A DNA stretch of 64,000 bases from Gemmatimonadota bacterium (lineage in GTDB: Bacteria; Gemmatimonadota; Gemmatimonadetes; Gemmatimonadales; Gemmatimonadaceae). Under the pieces are notes generated by a model, which saw only the letters and a list, made by a program, of their open reading frames with translations, did not search any database and was not told where the DNA came from. This document shows, one piece after another, positions 1 to 8,679 of this stretch (the stretch's first letter is position 1; each line of letters begins with the position of its first letter). A program made the translations under genes and the position numbers. Location: positions 620,001-684,000 of the forward strand of contig JADJNZ010000001.1 of assembly GCA_016714015.1 (NCBI GenBank), in the 5' to 3' direction.

Positions 1-78
1 CTGCGCGCCCCCCGGTGGATGCATAGACTTGAGGGGCGAAACCACCCTTTCCGCGCCCCCGTACGGGCCCCAGGCATC

Positions 79-1284
79 GTGAAGCACCCACGCTTCCGTA
101 CCCGGCTGTTTCTCATCCTCGCGCTCTTCGCGTTCGTCCCGGCCATCCTCCTCACGCTGGCCTGGAGCTACGCCGCGCGCGCGACCATCCCCCAGCTCAG
201 CGGGTCGGGGGCGTGGGAGCAGGTCGCCGCGAGCGGCGAGCGGGCGATCGCGCTCGCGCGGGCCAAGCCCGGCAGCACGGAGACCGAGGCGGCGCTCGCC
301 GCCCATCAGGACGCCCTCGGCGAGGCGCGGGTGCGCGCGCGGCAGGTGCGCTTCATCTCGGAACGGGCGGCCACCGCGATGGCGATCGGCGGCCTGGTCA
401 TCGTGGGGCTGCTCACGATCCTCGCCTCGCGCGTCGCGGGACACCTGAGCCGCCAGCTCTCGCGTCCGCTCGACGAGATCGTCGGCTGGACGGGCCGCAT
501 CGCCAACGCCGAGCGGCTGCCGCTGCCGCAGGAGGGCGAGGCGAAGGGCGCGCCCGAGTTCGGCGTACTGCGGGAACGGATGCGCACCATGGCCGCCGAC
601 CTCGAGAAGGGGCGGCAGGCGGCGCTCGAGGCGGAGCGGCTCTCGGCCTTCCGCGAGTCGGCACGCCAGGTGGCGCACGAACTGAAGAACCCGCTCACGC
701 CCATCCGCTTCGCCATCGCGTCGCTGCGGCGCACGGCGGTGGAGGGACAGCAGGATGCGGTGGAGGTGCTCGACACGGAGTCGGCGCGACTGGAAGCGAT
801 GGCGAAGAGCTTCGCGCAGTTCGGCCGGCTCCCCGAAGGACCGACGGCGACGGTGGACCTGCTCGAGCTCGCGCGCGAGACGGCCCGCACCACGCTGCCG
901 GCGGAGATGACGGTGACGGTGACCGGCGACCTCGGCGTGCTGGTGCTCGGGCAGCACGATGCGCTGCAGCGGGCGCTCTCGAACGTGCTGCTCAACGCGG
1001 TCGATGCGACCGGCGGGCGCGGGACGCTCGCGGTGACGGCGCGCGTGCAGGGCGCCGAGGGAGTGCTGGCGGTGAAGGATGACGGGACCGGGATCCCCGC
1101 GGAGCAGCTGCCGCGGATCTGGGACCCGTACATGACGCAGAAGACGGGCGGGACCGGCCTCGGCCTCGCGATCGTGAAGCAGACGGTCGTGGCGCACGGG
1201 GGCCGCGTGGACGCGGTGAGCGCGCCGGGTGAGGGGACCGAGATCCGGCTCCGCTTCCCGCTCGTGAACGGACGCAACGGCTAG
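79..1284 (+). CDS. Membrane sensor histidine kinase, NtrY-like
   Basis: Predicted inner-membrane kinase that autophosphorylates on His and feeds the NtrC-type regulator encoded two genes downstream. From the GTG at 79 it has 401 residues: TM1 about 9-30, a periplasmic segment of about 65 residues, TM2 about 97-117, a HAMP-like linker, then an H-box HELKNPLTPI with the phosphoacceptor at His200. The ATPase boxes are visible: N-box NVLLNA near 302, DDGTGIP near 334 and GGTGLGLAIV near 357. An in-frame ATG at 19 would add 20 polar residues before TM1, so the GTG is preferred. There is no PAS domain. The H-box style and the partner regulator resemble NtrY/NtrX pairs, but the nitrogen connection is not shown by the sequence. 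Confidence 0.88.
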   Translation: MKHPRFRTRLFLILALFAFVPAILLTLAWSYAARATIPQLSGSGAWEQVAASGERAIALARAKPGSTETEAALAAHQDALGEARVRARQVRFISERAATAMAIGGLVIVGLLTILASRVAGHLSRQLSRPLDEIVGWTGRIANAERLPLPQEGEAKGAPEFGVLRERMRTMAADLEKGRQAALEAERLSAFRESARQVAHELKNPLTPIRFAIASLRRTAVEGQQDAVEVLDTESARLEAMAKSFAQFGRLPEGPTATVDLLELARETARTTLPAEMTVTVTGDLGVLVLGQHDALQRALSNVLLNAVDATGGRGTLAVTARVQGAEGVLAVKDDGTGIPAEQLPRIWDPYMTQKTGGTGLGLAIVKQTVVAHGGRVDAVSAPGEGTEIRLRFPLVNGRNG

Positions 1285-1297
1285 GGGACGCATCTCA

Positions 1298-1576
1298 ATG
1301 GACGACATCGTCGCGATCGTCGGATTCTTCGGCACCGTGATCACCATCGTGATCGGGCTGCCGCTCGTGCGCGCGCACATCCGCGCGAAGGAGCGGCAGC
1401 CGATGCTCACGCCCGGCGAGCGGGAGCGCGACGAGCGCCTCGCGCGCATCGAGACCGCGGTCGAGGCGATGGCGATCGAGATCGAGCGGATCAGCGAGGG
1501 GCAGCGGTTCGTGACGCGGCTGCTCGCCGAACGCGAACCGGCGAAGGTGCTGCCGCCGCACGAGGGGACGCGCTGA
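1298..1576 (+). CDS. Small membrane-anchored coiled-coil protein, copy 1
   Basis: A 92-residue protein of unknown function. One hydrophobic segment (about residues 3-22) is followed by a basic stretch and a charged helix likely to form a coiled coil. The C-terminal part carries the motif EGQRFVTRLLAERE, shared almost unchanged with the next gene, so the two are tandem paralogues. An AGGGG Shine-Dalgarno sits 9 nt before the ATG. The gene lies between a sensor kinase and its response regulator, and its stop codon overlaps the next start (TGATG), indicating translational coupling. A role in tuning the two-component system is only an inference from position. Confidence 0.75.
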   Translation: MDDIVAIVGFFGTVITIVIGLPLVRAHIRAKERQPMLTPGERERDERLARIETAVEAMAIEIERISEGQRFVTRLLAEREPAKVLPPHEGTR

Positions 1577-1857
1577 TGGACGGCCCCGTCATCCTCGTCC
1601 CCGTCTTCGCGGTCGCGTTCGGCATCCCGTTCGTGCTCGCCCCGCTGGCCAAGGCGATCGCCCGCCGCATCGAGCACGGGGTGAGCGGCGGCAGCGGCGT
1701 CGATCCCGCGCTCCAGGAGCGGATGAACAACATGGAGCGCAACATCGACGTGATCGCGGTCGAGATCGAGAAGCTCGCCGAGGGCCAGCGGTTCGTGACC
1801 AAGCTCCTCGCCGAACGCGAGCGCCCCGGCGGGGTATTGCCCCCGTCCCGCGACTGA
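1576..1857 (+). CDS. Small membrane-anchored coiled-coil protein, copy 2
   Basis: A 93-residue paralogue of the preceding gene. It has an N-terminal hydrophobic helix (about residues 3-24), a Gly/Ser-rich hinge near 37-44 and then a charged helix. The segment AVEIEKLAEGQRFVTKLLAE aligns with the matching part of copy 1. It ends with a Pro-rich tail (GGVLPPS) like the KVLPP tail of copy 1. The start overlaps the upstream stop by one base. No domain of known function is recognised. The duplication and the location inside a kinase-regulator operon are the informative facts. Confidence 0.75.
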   Translation: MDGPVILVPVFAVAFGIPFVLAPLAKAIARRIEHGVSGGSGVDPALQERMNNMERNIDVIAVEIEKLAEGQRFVTKLLAERERPGGVLPPSRD

Positions 1858-1873
1858 CCCCCGCCACGCGCCC

Positions 1874-3253
1874 ATGCCCTCGATCCTGATCGTCGACGAC
1901 GAACCCAACATCCGCCGGATGGTGGGCGCCCTGCTCGGAGCCGAAGGCTACGAGGTCCGTGATGCGAGCGATGCGGCGGCCGGACTCGCGCGCGCGGTGG
2001 AGTACGAGCCGGACCTCGTGCTGCTCGACCTCATGATGCCCAACCCGACCGACGGGCTGGAGCTCCTCGAGCAGCTGCGCGGCCGCTTCCCCGACCTGCC
2101 GGTGGTGATGATGTCCGGCCGCGCGGGGCTCGCCGATGCGGTGAAGGCCACCCGACTCGGCGCGGTGAACTTCCTCGAGAAGCCGCTCACCCCCGAAGGC
2201 GTGCTTCTCGCCATCGCCAGCGCGCTCGAGCTGCGCCAGGCGCGGCGCGAACGCTCGGCCCTGCGCGCCGACCTCGGCCTCGCGGGCGAGCTGGTGGGCG
2301 ACTCGCCGGCGATGCGCAGCGTGCGCGAGATGATCGGCCGCGTGGCGCCGAGCGATGCGCGCGTGCTCATCGGCGGCGAGTCGGGGACCGGCAAGGAGCT
2401 CGTCGCCTCGGCGATCCACGCGCAGAGCCCGCGGAAGGACAAGCCGTTCGTGCGCGTGAACTGCGCGGCGATCCCGCGCGACCTGGTGGAGAGCGAGATG
2501 TTCGGCCACGAGCGCGGGTCGTTCACCGGCGCGACCGAGCGGCGCATCGGGCGCTTCGAGCTCGCGCACACGGGGACGCTGCTGCTCGACGAGGTGGGCG
2601 AGCTCTCCCCCGAGGCGCAGGCGAAGCTGCTGCGGGCGATCGAGGCGCGGGAGATCGAGCGCGTGGGCGCGGCGAAGCCCATCAAGGTGGATGTGCGGAT
2701 CCTCGCCGCGACCAACCGCGACCTCGCGCGCGAGGTGCGCGAGGGCCGGTTCCGCGAGGACCTCTTCTTCCGCCTCAACGTGATCCCGATGGAGATCCCG
2801 CCGCTGCGCGAGCGGCCCGGGGACATCGCGGCGCTCGTCTCGCACTTCGCGGCGCTGCACCGGCGACGGTCGGGCCAGGCCGCGCCGACCTGGACGCAGG
2901 CGGGCGTGGATGCGCTCTCGCGCTACCGCTGGCCCGGCAACGTGCGCGAGCTCGCGAACATCGTCGAGCGGCTGAGCATCCTCTTCGCGGGGCAGGACAT
3001 CGGCACGGCCGAGGTCGCGAGCGTGATCCCCGCGGGGGAGCACACGACCGCCAAGCCTCCGGCGCTCCCCGACGGCGAGCGGCTCGACGTGGCGTTGAGC
3101 GAGGCGCTCGACGAGTACGAGCGGCTGCTCATCGCGCGCGCGATGTCGGCGGCGAACGGGGTGGTGGCGGAGGCGGCGCGGCGGTTGCAGACGGACCGTC
3201 CCAATCTCTATCGCCGGATGAAGCGGCTCGGCATCGCTGGCGCGCCGGAGTGA
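1874..3253 (+). CDS. Sigma54-dependent response regulator, NtrC/NtrX family
   Basis: A 459-residue transcriptional activator. The receiver domain has acidic pocket DDE at 8-10 and phosphoacceptor Asp52. The AAA+ domain shows Walker A GESGTGKE (168-175), the sigma54-contacting loop as GSFTGA (215-220) and Walker B TLLLDE (235-240). The C-terminus is a Fis-type helix-turn-helix (roughly 410-455). Ser at the second position of the loop is a tolerated variant of GAFTGA, so this protein should be able to activate sigma54 RNA polymerase. It is the obvious partner of the kinase at 79-1284. No clear Shine-Dalgarno precedes the ATG, which lies 16 nt after the second small protein. Confidence 0.93.
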   Translation: MPSILIVDDEPNIRRMVGALLGAEGYEVRDASDAAAGLARAVEYEPDLVLLDLMMPNPTDGLELLEQLRGRFPDLPVVMMSGRAGLADAVKATRLGAVNFLEKPLTPEGVLLAIASALELRQARRERSALRADLGLAGELVGDSPAMRSVREMIGRVAPSDARVLIGGESGTGKELVASAIHAQSPRKDKPFVRVNCAAIPRDLVESEMFGHERGSFTGATERRIGRFELAHTGTLLLDEVGELSPEAQAKLLRAIEAREIERVGAAKPIKVDVRILAATNRDLAREVREGRFREDLFFRLNVIPMEIPPLRERPGDIAALVSHFAALHRRRSGQAAPTWTQAGVDALSRYRWPGNVRELANIVERLSILFAGQDIGTAEVASVIPAGEHTTAKPPALPDGERLDVALSEALDEYERLLIARAMSAANGVVAEAARRLQTDRPNLYRRMKRLGIAGAPE

Positions 3254-3358
3254 TTCTGACACGCGGGTGTGACACACCTCACGCCGCGCTCTATTGAAGC
3301 ACACGGCGGCACGCCGCCTGCCTTTGGTGGTGCTGTCCTGAACCGAACGGAGCATTCG

Positions 3359-5050
3359 ATGCGGAACCTGTTCCTCCTGATCGCCCTCGCCGTCGGCCTC
3401 GCCCCCGGTGCGGGCCGCGCCCACGCGCAGCAGCGCGCCCGCGCCGCCGGCACCATGTGGGGCGCGGTCGGCATCTACAACAACGCGGGGACCACGCGCA
3501 TCTCCGGCCCGCTCGACGTGGCCGCCGAGCGCGAGATCTCCGGCGACGTGGCGGTGCTCAACGGCCCGGTCGTCATCTCCGGTCGGATCACCGGCTCGCT
3601 CGTCGCGATCAACGCCGACGTGCGGCTCAAGGCGGGGGCGCGGATCGGCGAGGACGTGATGATCGTGGGCGGCGTGCTCACGCGCGAGGACAGCGTGCAG
3701 GTCGGCGGCGAGGTGCGGACGCAGGCCGAGCTGATGCGGTACACCATCGAGGGCGACCGGCTCGTGCCCGAGGAGGACCGCATGAGCGAATGGCGGCCGC
3801 GCCTCGACCGCCCCGGACGCGAGCGCGGCGAGTCGTACACCGACCTCTTCTTCGTCGCGGCGCGCACGTACAACCGGGTGGAAGGGCTGCCGATCATGGT
3901 CGGCCCGCGCTTCCGCCGCCCGACGAGCTGGGGCCGCGTGCAGGTGGAGGCGTTCGGCGTGGTGCGCACCGCCGATCCCATCCGCTGGGACCGCGGCACG
4001 CTCGGTCACGACGCGCGCGCCGACCTGCGGCTCGGCGTGCGCAGCGGCCTCGTGCTGAGCGCGCGCGCGTTCGACGTGGTCGATGCCGTGGAGAGCTGGC
4101 AGCTGAGCGACACGGAGGCGGGGCTCGCCGCCTTCGCGCTCCACCGCGACATGCGCGATCACTACGGCCGCCATGGCTGGGAGAGCGGGATCGGCGCGCG
4201 GATCGGCGAGGAGGCCTCGCTGAACTTCGTCGCCGGGAGCGAGCGGTGGCGGAGCGTCGCGGCGCGCGATCCGTTCTCGCTGCGCGAGGACCTCCGGCCG
4301 TGGCGCCTCAACTCGCTCATGGACGAGGGGAAGGTGGACCTCGCCTCCGTCCGGATGCGCATCGACACCCGCGAGCGCGTGCGGTCGCCGCTCTGGGGCG
4401 GCTGGTACCTCAACGCCGACGTCGAGCGCGGCAGCGGGACGATCACGCGGAACCAGGGACCGGTGCCGGTGGGACCGGTGCTGGCCGAGCAGGTCACCTA
4501 CACGCGCGGCTTCATCGATGCGCGCCGCTACAACCGCGTCTCGCCGGGGACGGAGCTCAACCTCCGCCTCGTCGCCGGCGGCTGGATGGGCGGCGACCGC
4601 CTGCCGCTCCAGCGCCGCGTCTCGGTGGGCGGGCCGGGCTCCATCGAAGGGTACGACTTCCGCCGCAACTGGTACGATGCCGACGACGTCTTCTCCTGCG
4701 GCGGCATCGCCGCATGGGACGGCCGGCCGACGCTCTGCGACCGCATCGCGCTCGCGCAGGTTGAGCTGCGACAGTCGCTCGACTGGGGCTGGTACCGCGG
4801 CGACAACTGGTGGCGCTTCAGCGATCTCACGCCGGCGTGGGTGCTCTTCGCCGACGCGGGGCGCGGGTGGACGACGCCGGACACGCCGGGCCCGGTGAGC
4901 CACGGCAACGGGCTCCCGCCGCTCTCGACCTTCCGCACCAGCATCGGCGCGGGGATCGATCTGGGGGAGATCGGGTTCTACTTCTCGAAGTCGGTCTCGA
5001 CCCCGGACGAGACGCTCAACTTCACCGTTCGCCTGGGCCGACGCTTCTGA
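3359..5050 (+). CDS. Outer-membrane beta-barrel protein with bactofilin-like N-terminal part
   Basis: A 563-residue exported protein. The start at 3359 gives a good signal peptide ending AHAQQ and has CGGAG 6 nt upstream. An upstream in-frame start at 3269 would place a long polar extension before it. After the signal comes a stretch (about 35-120) of short beta repeats rich in [12 protein letters not shown] and AGARIGEDV, resembling polymer-forming bactofilin-type beta-helices. The rest resembles the C-terminal barrel of surface-antigen/BamA-like proteins, with a VGGPGSIEGYDF segment near 420-435 like the VRGY loop and a final aromatic strand ending RRF. Function is unknown; the context suggests an envelope target of the neighbouring two-component system. 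Confidence 0.75.
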   Translation: MRNLFLLIALAVGLAPGAGRAHAQQRARAAGTMWGAVGIYNNAGTTRISGPLDVAAEREISGDVAVLNGPVVISGRITGSLVAINADVRLKAGARIGEDVMIVGGVLTREDSVQVGGEVRTQAELMRYTIEGDRLVPEEDRMSEWRPRLDRPGRERGESYTDLFFVAARTYNRVEGLPIMVGPRFRRPTSWGRVQVEAFGVVRTADPIRWDRGTLGHDARADLRLGVRSGLVLSARAFDVVDAVESWQLSDTEAGLAAFALHRDMRDHYGRHGWESGIGARIGEEASLNFVAGSERWRSVAARDPFSLREDLRPWRLNSLMDEGKVDLASVRMRIDTRERVRSPLWGGWYLNADVERGSGTITRNQGPVPVGPVLAEQVTYTRGFIDARRYNRVSPGTELNLRLVAGGWMGGDRLPLQRRVSVGGPGSIEGYDFRRNWYDADDVFSCGGIAAWDGRPTLCDRIALAQVELRQSLDWGWYRGDNWWRFSDLTPAWVLFADAGRGWTTPDTPGPVSHGNGLPPLSTFRTSIGAGIDLGEIGFYFSKSVSTPDETLNFTVRLGRRF

Positions 5051-5709
5051 TCGCACGCCGCCTCCTCTCGCTGCTGCTCGCCGCGAGCGCGCCCCTGGTC
5101 ACGGGGGCGCCGCTCGCGGCGCAGTCGCGCGCGGGCGTCGAGATCCAGCTCCCCACCGCCACGCGGCTCACGGCGGAGGGACCGCTGGTGCGGGCACGGG
5201 CGATCCTCACCGATCCCTACCTGCGCGAGCTGCTCGAGAACGGCTTCCCCGCGCGGCTGCACTACCGCGTGGAGCTCTGGGCCGACGGGCGCTTCTTCGA
5301 CGAGTTGCAGCGCTCGGCCGAGTGGGAGGTGCGCGTGGTGTCGCGCGGCACGCAGCAGCGCTTCGAGGTGATCCAGATCGTCGGGCAGCGGCCGCTCTCG
5401 CTGGGTGCGTTCGTGCGCCTCGAGGACGCTGACGCGGCCGCGTCGCGCCCGGTGCGCGTCCCCATCCAGGCGCCGGCGGAGGATCGCCGCTTCTATTACC
5501 TCGTCACGCTCGAGGTGGAGGCGCTCTCGGTGAGCGACCTCGACGAGGTGAACCGCTGGCTCAGCGGCGATCTCTCTCCCGCGGTGCGCGGCGAGCGGAA
5601 CCCGGGCAGCGCGCTCGGTCGCGGCCTCCGGTCACTCGCGAGCCGCCTCCTCGGCGGCGAACGCCGCGAATACGAGGAGCAGAGCCCGACCTTCCGGCCG
5701 GCGAAGTAG
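5047..5709 (+). CDS. DUF4390-like secreted protein with probable CTG start
   Basis: About 220 residues: a signal peptide (LLSLLLAASAPLVTG...AAQ) followed by a soluble beta-rich domain with ILTDPYLRELLENGFPARL and LHYRVELW, which looks like DUF4390 from memory. No ATG, GTG or TTG is found near the signal peptide in this frame. The best start is CTG at 5047, overlapping the upstream TGA in the string CTGA, which argues for translational coupling. DUF4390 genes are known next to NtrY/NtrX-type pairs in Betaproteobacteria, so finding one in this operon supports the assignment. Biochemical function is unknown. The start is the uncertain part. Confidence 0.65.
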   Translation: MIARRLLSLLLAASAPLVTGAPLAAQSRAGVEIQLPTATRLTAEGPLVRARAILTDPYLRELLENGFPARLHYRVELWADGRFFDELQRSAEWEVRVVSRGTQQRFEVIQIVGQRPLSLGAFVRLEDADAAASRPVRVPIQAPAEDRRFYYLVTLEVEALSVSDLDEVNRWLSGDLSPAVRGERNPGSALGRGLRSLASRLLGGERREYEEQSPTFRPAK

Positions 5710-5718
5710 GCGCACGCG

Positions 5719-5759
5719 CGAACGGGTGAGGGTCGACTCGCGTCGCCCCCACCCGTTCG
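5719..5759. terminator. Bidirectional hairpin terminator
   Basis: Ten-base perfect outer stem (CGAACGGGTG against CACCCGTTCG) extended by an inner GGG/CCC and a CGAC/GTCG stem around a TCGC loop. It lies between convergent genes ending at 5709 and 5819. There is no T-tract, but the fold is long and unambiguous. Confidence 0.8.
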
Positions 5760-5818
5760 GCCCTGATCGCGCCCCCACGGCACGATCCGAATGCGACTGG
5801 TCCCTGCTGGGACTCCTG

Positions 5819-7933
5819 CTAGAACTCCTCGAGCAGCGCGACGTTCTCGCTCTGGCGCGACGACGGAGCCGACGCGTGGCTCGCATGGTTGGCGTGGCCC
5901 GCATGCGCGACCGGCGGGGCCGGGGCGCGACGCGGCTTGGCGTTGAGACTGGGCGGACGCCGATCGTAGCGCGCGCTGCTCGGCGCCGAGCGGACGGGGC
6001 CGGAGCCGAGTGAGAAGGCGCCGACCGCTTCCTGCATCGATGCGGCCTGGCTCGCGAGTTCCTCGGCCGCGGCCGCCGATTCCTCGGCGTTGGCCGCTGC
6101 CGACTGCGTGCCCGAGCTGATCTGCGTGATGGCGACGGTGACCTGCTCGAGGCCGACGCGCTGCTGGTCCGCGGCGGCGACGATCTCGCGCATGATCTCG
6201 GTGACCTCGCCGGTGCGCTGCGAGATGGCGCCGAGCGCCTCGGTGACGCGTCCGGTCGCGCCCACACCGGCAGCGGCATGCTCCGACGCCTGCTCGATGA
6301 GCACGGTGGTGGACTTGGCCGCGTCGGCGGCGCGGATGGCGAGGGCGCGCACCTCGTCGGCGACGACGGCGAAGCCGCGTCCCGCATCGCCCGCGCGCGC
6401 CGCTTCGACGGCGGCGTTGAGCGCGAGGAGGTTGGTCTGGAACGCGATCTCGTCGATCTTCTTCACGATCGCGGCGGTGGCGCGCGACGACTCCTCGATC
6501 TTGGCCATCGCGACGACGAGCTCCTGGAGCCCCGCCTCGCCGCGCGTGGTGGCCTGCTGCGCGCCCTCGGCCATGGTGCGGGCCTGTCCGGCGGCCATCG
6601 ACGCCTGCTTCGACATCGCCTCGACCTCGTTGAGCGAGCTCGAGATCTCCTCGACGCTCGCGGCCTGCTCGCCGGCGCCCTGCGCGAGCGACTGGCTGCC
6701 GTCGGAGATCGCCGCCGAGGCGACGGTGACCTGCTCGGCCGAGCGGGCGACGCCGGTGAGCGCCTCCTGCAGGTTCTGCGCGGCGAGGTTGATCGATTCC
6801 TTGATCTTCGCGTGGTCGCCCTTGTACTCGCCATCCACGCGCGCCGTGAGGTCGCGGGCCGCGAGCTGCTCGAGCACGACCGAGGCCTCGTCGATGGGCG
6901 TGATGACCGAGTCGAGGATGTCGTTGGTGCCCTTCACGAGCTCGGCGAAGGCGCCGTGGAACTTGGTGCTGTCGCCGCGGGACTGGAGGTCGCCGGCGAC
7001 GGCCTTGGCGTTGAGCGCCGAACCCTCCGCGATGACGTCCCGAAGCACGCCCTGCGTGGAGGTGAAGTCCGCGACGATCGCCTGGGTGTTCGCGATCATC
7101 GCGTCCACGGTCGTCGCCAACTGCCCGATCTCATCCCCGCGATCGAGCTGGAGGGGGGCGGTCGACGGCGTCACGGTGACACCGAGGTCGCCGGTGGCCA
7201 TGGCCTGGAGACCCTTTCGCAGCTCCGTCATGCAGTTCGACCGCAGGGCGTCCGCGCGGCCGATCGCGAGCTGCAGCGGGCCGGTGATGTCCTTCGTGAG
7301 GGCGAAGCCGAGCCCGAGGGCGAGCACGACGGCGAGGCCCATCGCGATCCAGACGATGGTGCTGCCGCGCGAGGCGGTGGCCTTCGCGTTCGCGAGGTCC
7401 TCGGCGGTGACCCGCATGCTGGCGGCGACGATCGAGTCGGCGTCGGCGGCGACGGCAGCGAAGAGCCGCTTGCCGCGCGCGACGACGGGGGCTGCCGCCG
7501 CCACCTCGCCGGCGTCGAGCAACCGGCGCACCGAATCCACATGCGAGCGGAACGACTCCAGGCCGCCCTTGAGGTCCTGCCACTGCTTCTCCTCCTCCGG
7601 GCTGCGCGCGAGCGCCTCGAACTCGGCGATGCCCTTGTCGAGTTCGGTGCGGGTGACCTCGTCGAGGTCGGCGAGGTTGGCGCGGTAGGCGATCTCGTCC
7701 TGGGCTTCCTTGGAGTTGAGGATCGCGAGCTCGAGACGGCGCATGTCCGACATGCCCAGGTGCGTGAGCATGATGCCGCGGACGCTCGGCAGGTTGACCT
7801 CGGCGATCTCCATCGCGACGGCGTCGATCCGCCGCATGGAGTAGAGTCCGAACGCGCCGACGGTGACCACGAGGAGGGCAACAGCGATGAATCCGCTGGT
7901 GAGCTTGGTACCGATACGGAATCGGGCGAGCAT
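5819..7933 (-). CDS. Methyl-accepting chemotaxis protein
   Basis: A 704-residue chemoreceptor with TM1 about 11-31, a periplasmic four-helix-type sensor region (MCP_signal/4HB-like, by pattern), TM2 about 189-211, HAMP segments, and a long cytoplasmic coiled coil with the conserved hairpin tip ([20 protein letters not shown], about 490-520) that binds CheA/CheW. The start at 7933 is chosen because it puts the basic [11 protein letters not shown] directly before TM1; an ATG 45 nt upstream adds a Pro-rich leader. The C-terminal tail is Ala/Pro/His-rich and ends NVALLEEF, which lacks the Trp of a classical CheR-docking pentapeptide. No other chemotaxis genes are in the window. Confidence 0.93.
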   Translation of the reverse strand: MLARFRIGTKLTSGFIAVALLVVTVGAFGLYSMRRIDAVAMEIAEVNLPSVRGIMLTHLGMSDMRRLELAILNSKEAQDEIAYRANLADLDEVTRTELDKGIAEFEALARSPEEEKQWQDLKGGLESFRSHVDSVRRLLDAGEVAAAAPVVARGKRLFAAVAADADSIVAASMRVTAEDLANAKATASRGSTIVWIAMGLAVVLALGLGFALTKDITGPLQLAIGRADALRSNCMTELRKGLQAMATGDLGVTVTPSTAPLQLDRGDEIGQLATTVDAMIANTQAIVADFTSTQGVLRDVIAEGSALNAKAVAGDLQSRGDSTKFHGAFAELVKGTNDILDSVITPIDEASVVLEQLAARDLTARVDGEYKGDHAKIKESINLAAQNLQEALTGVARSAEQVTVASAAISDGSQSLAQGAGEQAASVEEISSSLNEVEAMSKQASMAAGQARTMAEGAQQATTRGEAGLQELVVAMAKIEESSRATAAIVKKIDEIAFQTNLLALNAAVEAARAGDAGRGFAVVADEVRALAIRAADAAKSTTVLIEQASEHAAAGVGATGRVTEALGAISQRTGEVTEIMREIVAAADQQRVGLEQVTVAITQISSGTQSAAANAEESAAAAEELASQAASMQEAVGAFSLGSGPVRSAPSSARYDRRPPSLNAKPRRAPAPPVAHAGHANHASHASAPSSRQSENVALLEEF

Positions 7934-8027
7934 GGGGGTTCCCTGACACGGTGCGGGTGAGGGAGACGGAGTCTCCACCCTTCATTCTCGACCGTCCAGC
8001 GGAATTCCTGAGAACCCCTGCGCGCGC

Positions 8028-8636
8028 TCAGCCCGTGAGGATCCGCGCCTCGGGGGGCAAAGTGCCCCCGTTCCGCCGCTCCATCGCCTCGAGCTTGTGC
8101 ACCACCTCGCTCCCGTAGAAGAGCTTGATGTAGTGCGACTGCGTGGGCGTGAGCCGACGCACCGCCCACGAGAGGTGGACGAAGTGCGGCTCCACCGGGG
8201 CGTGCAGGAGCTGCAGCCCGCACTCGTGCACGAGCCGGTCGGCCTTCCGCGTGTTGCAGCTGGAGCAGGCGGTGACGACGTTCGTCCAGACGTTCAGGCC
8301 GCCGCGCGAGATGGGGACGACATGGTCGCGCGTGAGGGACTCGCGCGGCCGCAGCTCCCAGCTGAAGCGCGTGCAGTACTGGCACCGGTAGGCGTCGCGC
8401 GCGAACAGGAAGGTGTTGGTGACCTGGCGGCGGAATCGGCGCGGGACGTGCACGAACTTGCGCAGGCGGATGACCGCCGGCCGCGGCATGGCGATATGCT
8501 CGGAGTGGACCGTGCGCTCCCGGTCCGCTTCCACGATCTCGGCCTTGCCATCGATCACCAGGCGAAGGGCCCGCTTGAGCGGGACCATCGTGAGGGGTTC
8601 GAACGACGAGTTCAGGGCGAGACAGCCGACGGTCAC
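8028..8636 (-). CDS. HNH endonuclease family protein
   Basis: A 202-residue protein of the family of small stand-alone HNH proteins common in environmental bacteria. The HNH/zinc core is complete: CQYC (Cys85, Cys88), RDHVVP with Asp104-His105, Asn120, and CSSCN (Cys124, Cys127, Asn128). The N-terminal 70 residues form a conserved domain beginning with LNSSFEPL. The start is GTG at 8636, supported by GGAGG 5 nt upstream on the coding strand. Its neighbours are metabolic genes, with no restriction, phage or toxin partner. The real substrate of this family is not established; a nuclease activity is inferred from the motif. Confidence 0.85.
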   Translation of the reverse strand: MTVGCLALNSSFEPLTMVPLKRALRLVIDGKAEIVEADRERTVHSEHIAMPRPAVIRLRKFVHVPRRFRRQVTNTFLFARDAYRCQYCTRFSWELRPRESLTRDHVVPISRGGLNVWTNVVTACSSCNTRKADRLVHECGLQLLHAPVEPHFVHLSWAVRRLTPTQSHYIKLFYGSEVVHKLEAMERRNGGTLPPEARILTG

Positions 8637-8641
8637 GACAT

Positions 8642-8646
8642 CCTCC
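8642..8646 (-). promoter_or_regulatory. Ribosome binding site deciding the GTG start of the HNH gene
   Basis: GGAGG on the minus strand, 5 nt before the GTG at 8636. It supports that start over later in-frame Met codons. Confidence 0.7.
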
Positions 8647-8679
8647 AGGAGGCAAGGGTCCTCGTCGGCTGGCGCACGG

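Noticed and set aside
3305..3318. Hairpin GGCGG/CCGCC before the outer-membrane gene as a terminator
   Set aside because: A 5-bp stem with a 4-nt loop and no T-tract is expected by chance at this GC content.
1589..5056. 1155-codon antisense frame across the first operon
   Set aside because: It covers five real genes and two gaps in one frame, with Arg/Glu/His-rich product; it is an antisense shadow.
8028..8636. HNH gene as part of a restriction, phage or toxin system
   Set aside because: No methyltransferase, immunity gene or phage gene is nearby; its neighbours are metabolic and chemotaxis genes.
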